7,121 nt of DNA from an uncultured Saprospiraceae bacterium (lineage in GTDB: Bacteria > Bacteroidota > Bacteroidia > Chitinophagales > Saprospiraceae). The translations under genes were made by a program, and so were the position numbers. The DNA lies in NCBI GenBank assembly GCA_937959095.1, contig CALGLY010000478.1, positions 1 through 7,121 on the forward strand. The letters run 5' to 3'. The notes beneath the pieces were generated by a model. The model was not told the DNA's origin and did no database searches. It saw only the letters and a program-made list of their open reading frames with translations. Of this stretch, positions 5,748-7,121 are shown one piece after another; the stretch's first letter is position 1; each line of letters begins with the position of its first letter.

Positions 5748-5791
5748 AAAGCGTAGCTTTGGATAATACTCGAATCGCAAAATCTAGTCGT

Positions 5792-6064
5792 ATGTCATTA
5801 GAACTAAGAAAATACTGGTTAATACAATCCATCACGGATTTAAAAGATGAAACTATTATCTCAAAGTTGGAGCAGCTTTTAGGAGACTTCAACCAACATG
5901 ATTTTGCCCTAATCAATTTAGCCAAGCCTATCAAGGAACATTTAGATATTGAGGAATTGATGCAAGAACAGCAATATGTACACCCTACAAAATCAGAATT
6001 GAATGCGATTATCGAAGAAGCGAATATAGAAGAGTCTATTGAAAAACTACTCCAAATGATTTAG
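5792..6064 (+). CDS. Antitoxin of a type II toxin-antitoxin pair
   Basis: This is 90 residues, from ATG 5792 to TAG 6062-6064. The frame can be extended to a TTG at 5759, but the protein starting MSLELRKYWLIQSITDLKDE resembles small Bacteroidota antitoxins that begin MSvevRK..LIqeI..L.dEeliskiE.LL.DF, so the ATG is preferred. Predicted features are an N-terminal helical segment (residues about 5-32, ending EQLLGDF), a middle segment with ALINLAKPIKEHLDIEELMQ (about 39-58), and an acidic helical tail from about 65 (TKSELNAIIEEANIEESIEK) that would typically clamp the toxin active site. It is followed after only 4 nt by the PIN-domain gene, the classic antitoxin-first arrangement. It would bind and neutralise the toxin and probably repress its own promoter, by analogy with VapBC. 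No classical ribbon-helix-helix or AbrB motif is obvious. Base composition is clearly more AT-rich than the flanking genes, which suggests transfer. Confidence 0.72.
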   Translation: MSLELRKYWLIQSITDLKDETIISKLEQLLGDFNQHDFALINLAKPIKEHLDIEELMQEQQYVHPTKSELNAIIEEANIEESIEKLLQMI

Positions 6065-6068
6065 TCCT

Positions 6069-6518
6069 ATGAAATATGTATTGGATACTAATATTGTATT
6101 GATTTATCTGAAAAATAATACTACTAAAGACCATATTGAACAAGTATTCTCGCCTTTTAAATCTTCTAACATACCGATTGTATCTGTTGTTACTTTAGGT
6201 GAAATTGAATCTATCGCACTTCGAAATAATTGGGGTGAAAAGAGAATCGGGGCAGTACTTAAATTTTTAGATAAGTGTGTGATAGCAGATATCAATTCAA
6301 AAGATATTATCAAAAAATATGGCGAAATAGATGCCTTTAGTCAAGGAAAATTAAAATTTAATCCACTTGGCAATTCTTCTCGAAATATGGGCAAAAGCGA
6401 CTTATGGATTGCTGCTTTAGCTTCTTTAGTAGATGCTCAATTATTGACCACCGATAAAGACTTTTCACATCTAGATAAAACATATTTAAACCTGAATTTG
6501 ATTGAATTGATGAAATAA
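6069..6518 (+). CDS. PIN-domain ribonuclease toxin (VapC-like)
   Basis: This is 149 residues, from ATG 6069 to TAA 6516-6518. The acidic active-site residues of a PIN domain are all present: Asp6 in KYVLDTNIVLIYL, Glu45 in VVTLGEIESIA, Asp111 in GKSDLWIAALA and Asp129 in LLTTDKDFSHL. These would coordinate Mg or Mn for RNA cleavage. VapC toxins commonly cut tRNA or rRNA, but the target here cannot be read from sequence. The length is typical of the family. The gene starts 4 nt after its antitoxin, so the two are almost certainly co-translated. It looks intact and potentially active. The downstream amidohydrolase begins only 8 nt after its stop with no terminator between them, so read-through into that gene is likely. 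Confidence 0.92.
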   Translation: MKYVLDTNIVLIYLKNNTTKDHIEQVFSPFKSSNIPIVSVVTLGEIESIALRNNWGEKRIGAVLKFLDKCVIADINSKDIIKKYGEIDAFSQGKLKFNPLGNSSRNMGKSDLWIAALASLVDAQLLTTDKDFSHLDKTYLNLNLIELMK

Positions 6519-6526
6519 CAAACACT

Positions 6527-7121
6527 ATGCGCTATACATTCCTATTCCTACTATTTTTCAGTCTCCAATTTCAACTCCAAGCACAAGCCCCCGTAGATAA
6601 AGCACCTGACCGCAAACAGGGCGACGGACCATGGTCACAACTTATCATTCGAGGCGTGACTTTGATAAATGGCAATGGCGCACCACCACGTGGCCCGATA
6701 GATATTGTCATTGAAAACAATGTGATTAAAAAAATTCAAGTAGTAGGAAATCCGGGCGTGCCGATTGATTCTACGAGTCGTCCTAAGTTAGAGGAAGGCG
6801 GCAAGGAGTTGGATTGCGACGGCATGTACCTCCTGCCTGGCTTCGTGGATATGCACGGACATATCGGTGGACGCTGGCAAGGTGTGGGTGGCGAATATGT
6901 GTTCAAACTTTGGATGGCGCATGGTATCACTACGATACGCGATCCTTCTTGTGGCAATGGCTTGGATTGGGTACTTGACCAAAAAGCGCGCAGCGAAAAG
7001 AATGAAATCACCGCGCCACGTATCAAAGCGTATACTGTTTTTGGACAAGGTAGTTACGATCCCATCAGCACGGGCGAACAAGCGCGCGAATGGGTGCGCG
7101 GAAATGCTAAAAATGGTGCAG
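6527..7121 (+). CDS. Exported amidohydrolase family protein, 3' end outside window
   Basis: ATG 6527 opens a frame that runs to the window edge (198 complete codons). MRYTFLFLLFFSLQFQLQAQ is a signal peptide (cleavage near Ala19-Gln20 or Ala21). The small N-terminal beta domain of metal-dependent amidohydrolases follows: LIIRGVTLINGNGAPPRGPI (residues 39-58), DIVIENNVIKKIQVVG, then the start of the TIM barrel with LDCDGMYLLPGFVDMHGHIG (95-114). His110 and His112 form the HxH metal-binding pair, and KLWMAHGITTIRDP (128-140) is the usual next conserved segment. The remaining ligands and catalytic Asp would lie beyond the window; full-length members are roughly 430-500 residues. The closest types are imidazolonepropionase-like or prolidase-like exported amidohydrolases acting in the periplasm; the substrate cannot be told. 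It lies 8 nt behind the PIN toxin gene and I see no promoter of its own. Confidence 0.9.
   Translation, partial: MRYTFLFLLFFSLQFQLQAQAPVDKAPDRKQGDGPWSQLIIRGVTLINGNGAPPRGPIDIVIENNVIKKIQVVGNPGVPIDSTSRPKLEEGGKELDCDGMYLLPGFVDMHGHIGGRWQGVGGEYVFKLWMAHGITTIRDPSCGNGLDWVLDQKARSEKNEITAPRIKAYTVFGQGSYDPISTGEQAREWVRGNAKNGA

Noticed and set aside
5759..5791. TTG start at 5759 for the antitoxin
   Set aside because: The ATG at 5792 gives the family-like MSLELRK start, and the upstream codons are not family-like.
6736..7081. Minus-strand open frames over the amidohydrolase
   Set aside because: The plus strand encodes a clear amidohydrolase start with HxH, so these are shadows.
1..7121. tRNA, rRNA or known riboswitch
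   Set aside because: No cloverleaf, rRNA signature or recognisable riboswitch core was seen in the intergenic regions by eye; a covariance search would settle this.

Overview
The window looks like a chromosome segment from a Bacteroidota bacterium, most likely Saprospiraceae-like. This rests on gene content, not a database search: a choice-of-anchor B protein, a DUF6702 lipid-free secreted protein, remnants of a propeller-type LytS/LytTR two-component system, an A-rich start context with almost no Shine-Dalgarno sites, and AT-rich palindromic terminators.

Layout, left to right. (1) 1-531: the 3' part of a DUF2461/TIGR02453 gene. (2) 642-1676: a conserved membrane protein of unknown function, closed by a strong hairpin at 1715-1750. 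(3) 1765-2785: two related miniature hairpin elements (158 and 179 bp) bracket a small DUF6702 secreted-protein gene (1936-2442). A separate palindromic repeat cluster lies between that gene and the second element. The elements share about 28-bp terminal inverted repeats, are flanked by TTA on both sides, and encode no protein. (4) 2849-4759: a secreted choice-of-anchor B beta-propeller protein. It stops early in its C-terminal module, beside a 19-bp perfect hairpin. (5) 4822 to about 5747: a graveyard of a LytTR-type two-component system. On the minus strand is a sensor histidine kinase with its whole centre deleted and a frameshift at the join. Back to back on the plus strand is the last 38 codons of a LytTR response regulator, followed 3 nt later by a short signal-peptide-like start and other fragments. 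(6) 5792-6518: an intact type II toxin-antitoxin pair (small antitoxin plus PIN-domain toxin). (7) 6527-7121: the start of an exported metal-dependent amidohydrolase, which continues beyond the window.

There is no sign of one coordinated pathway. The window is a set of ordinary housekeeping or envelope genes interrupted by accessory material. The most interesting parts are the paired non-coding hairpin elements around the DUF6702 gene and the rearranged two-component locus next to the toxin-antitoxin module. I found no convincing new defence or biosynthetic system. All family assignments come from recognised sequence patterns and need a profile search to confirm.
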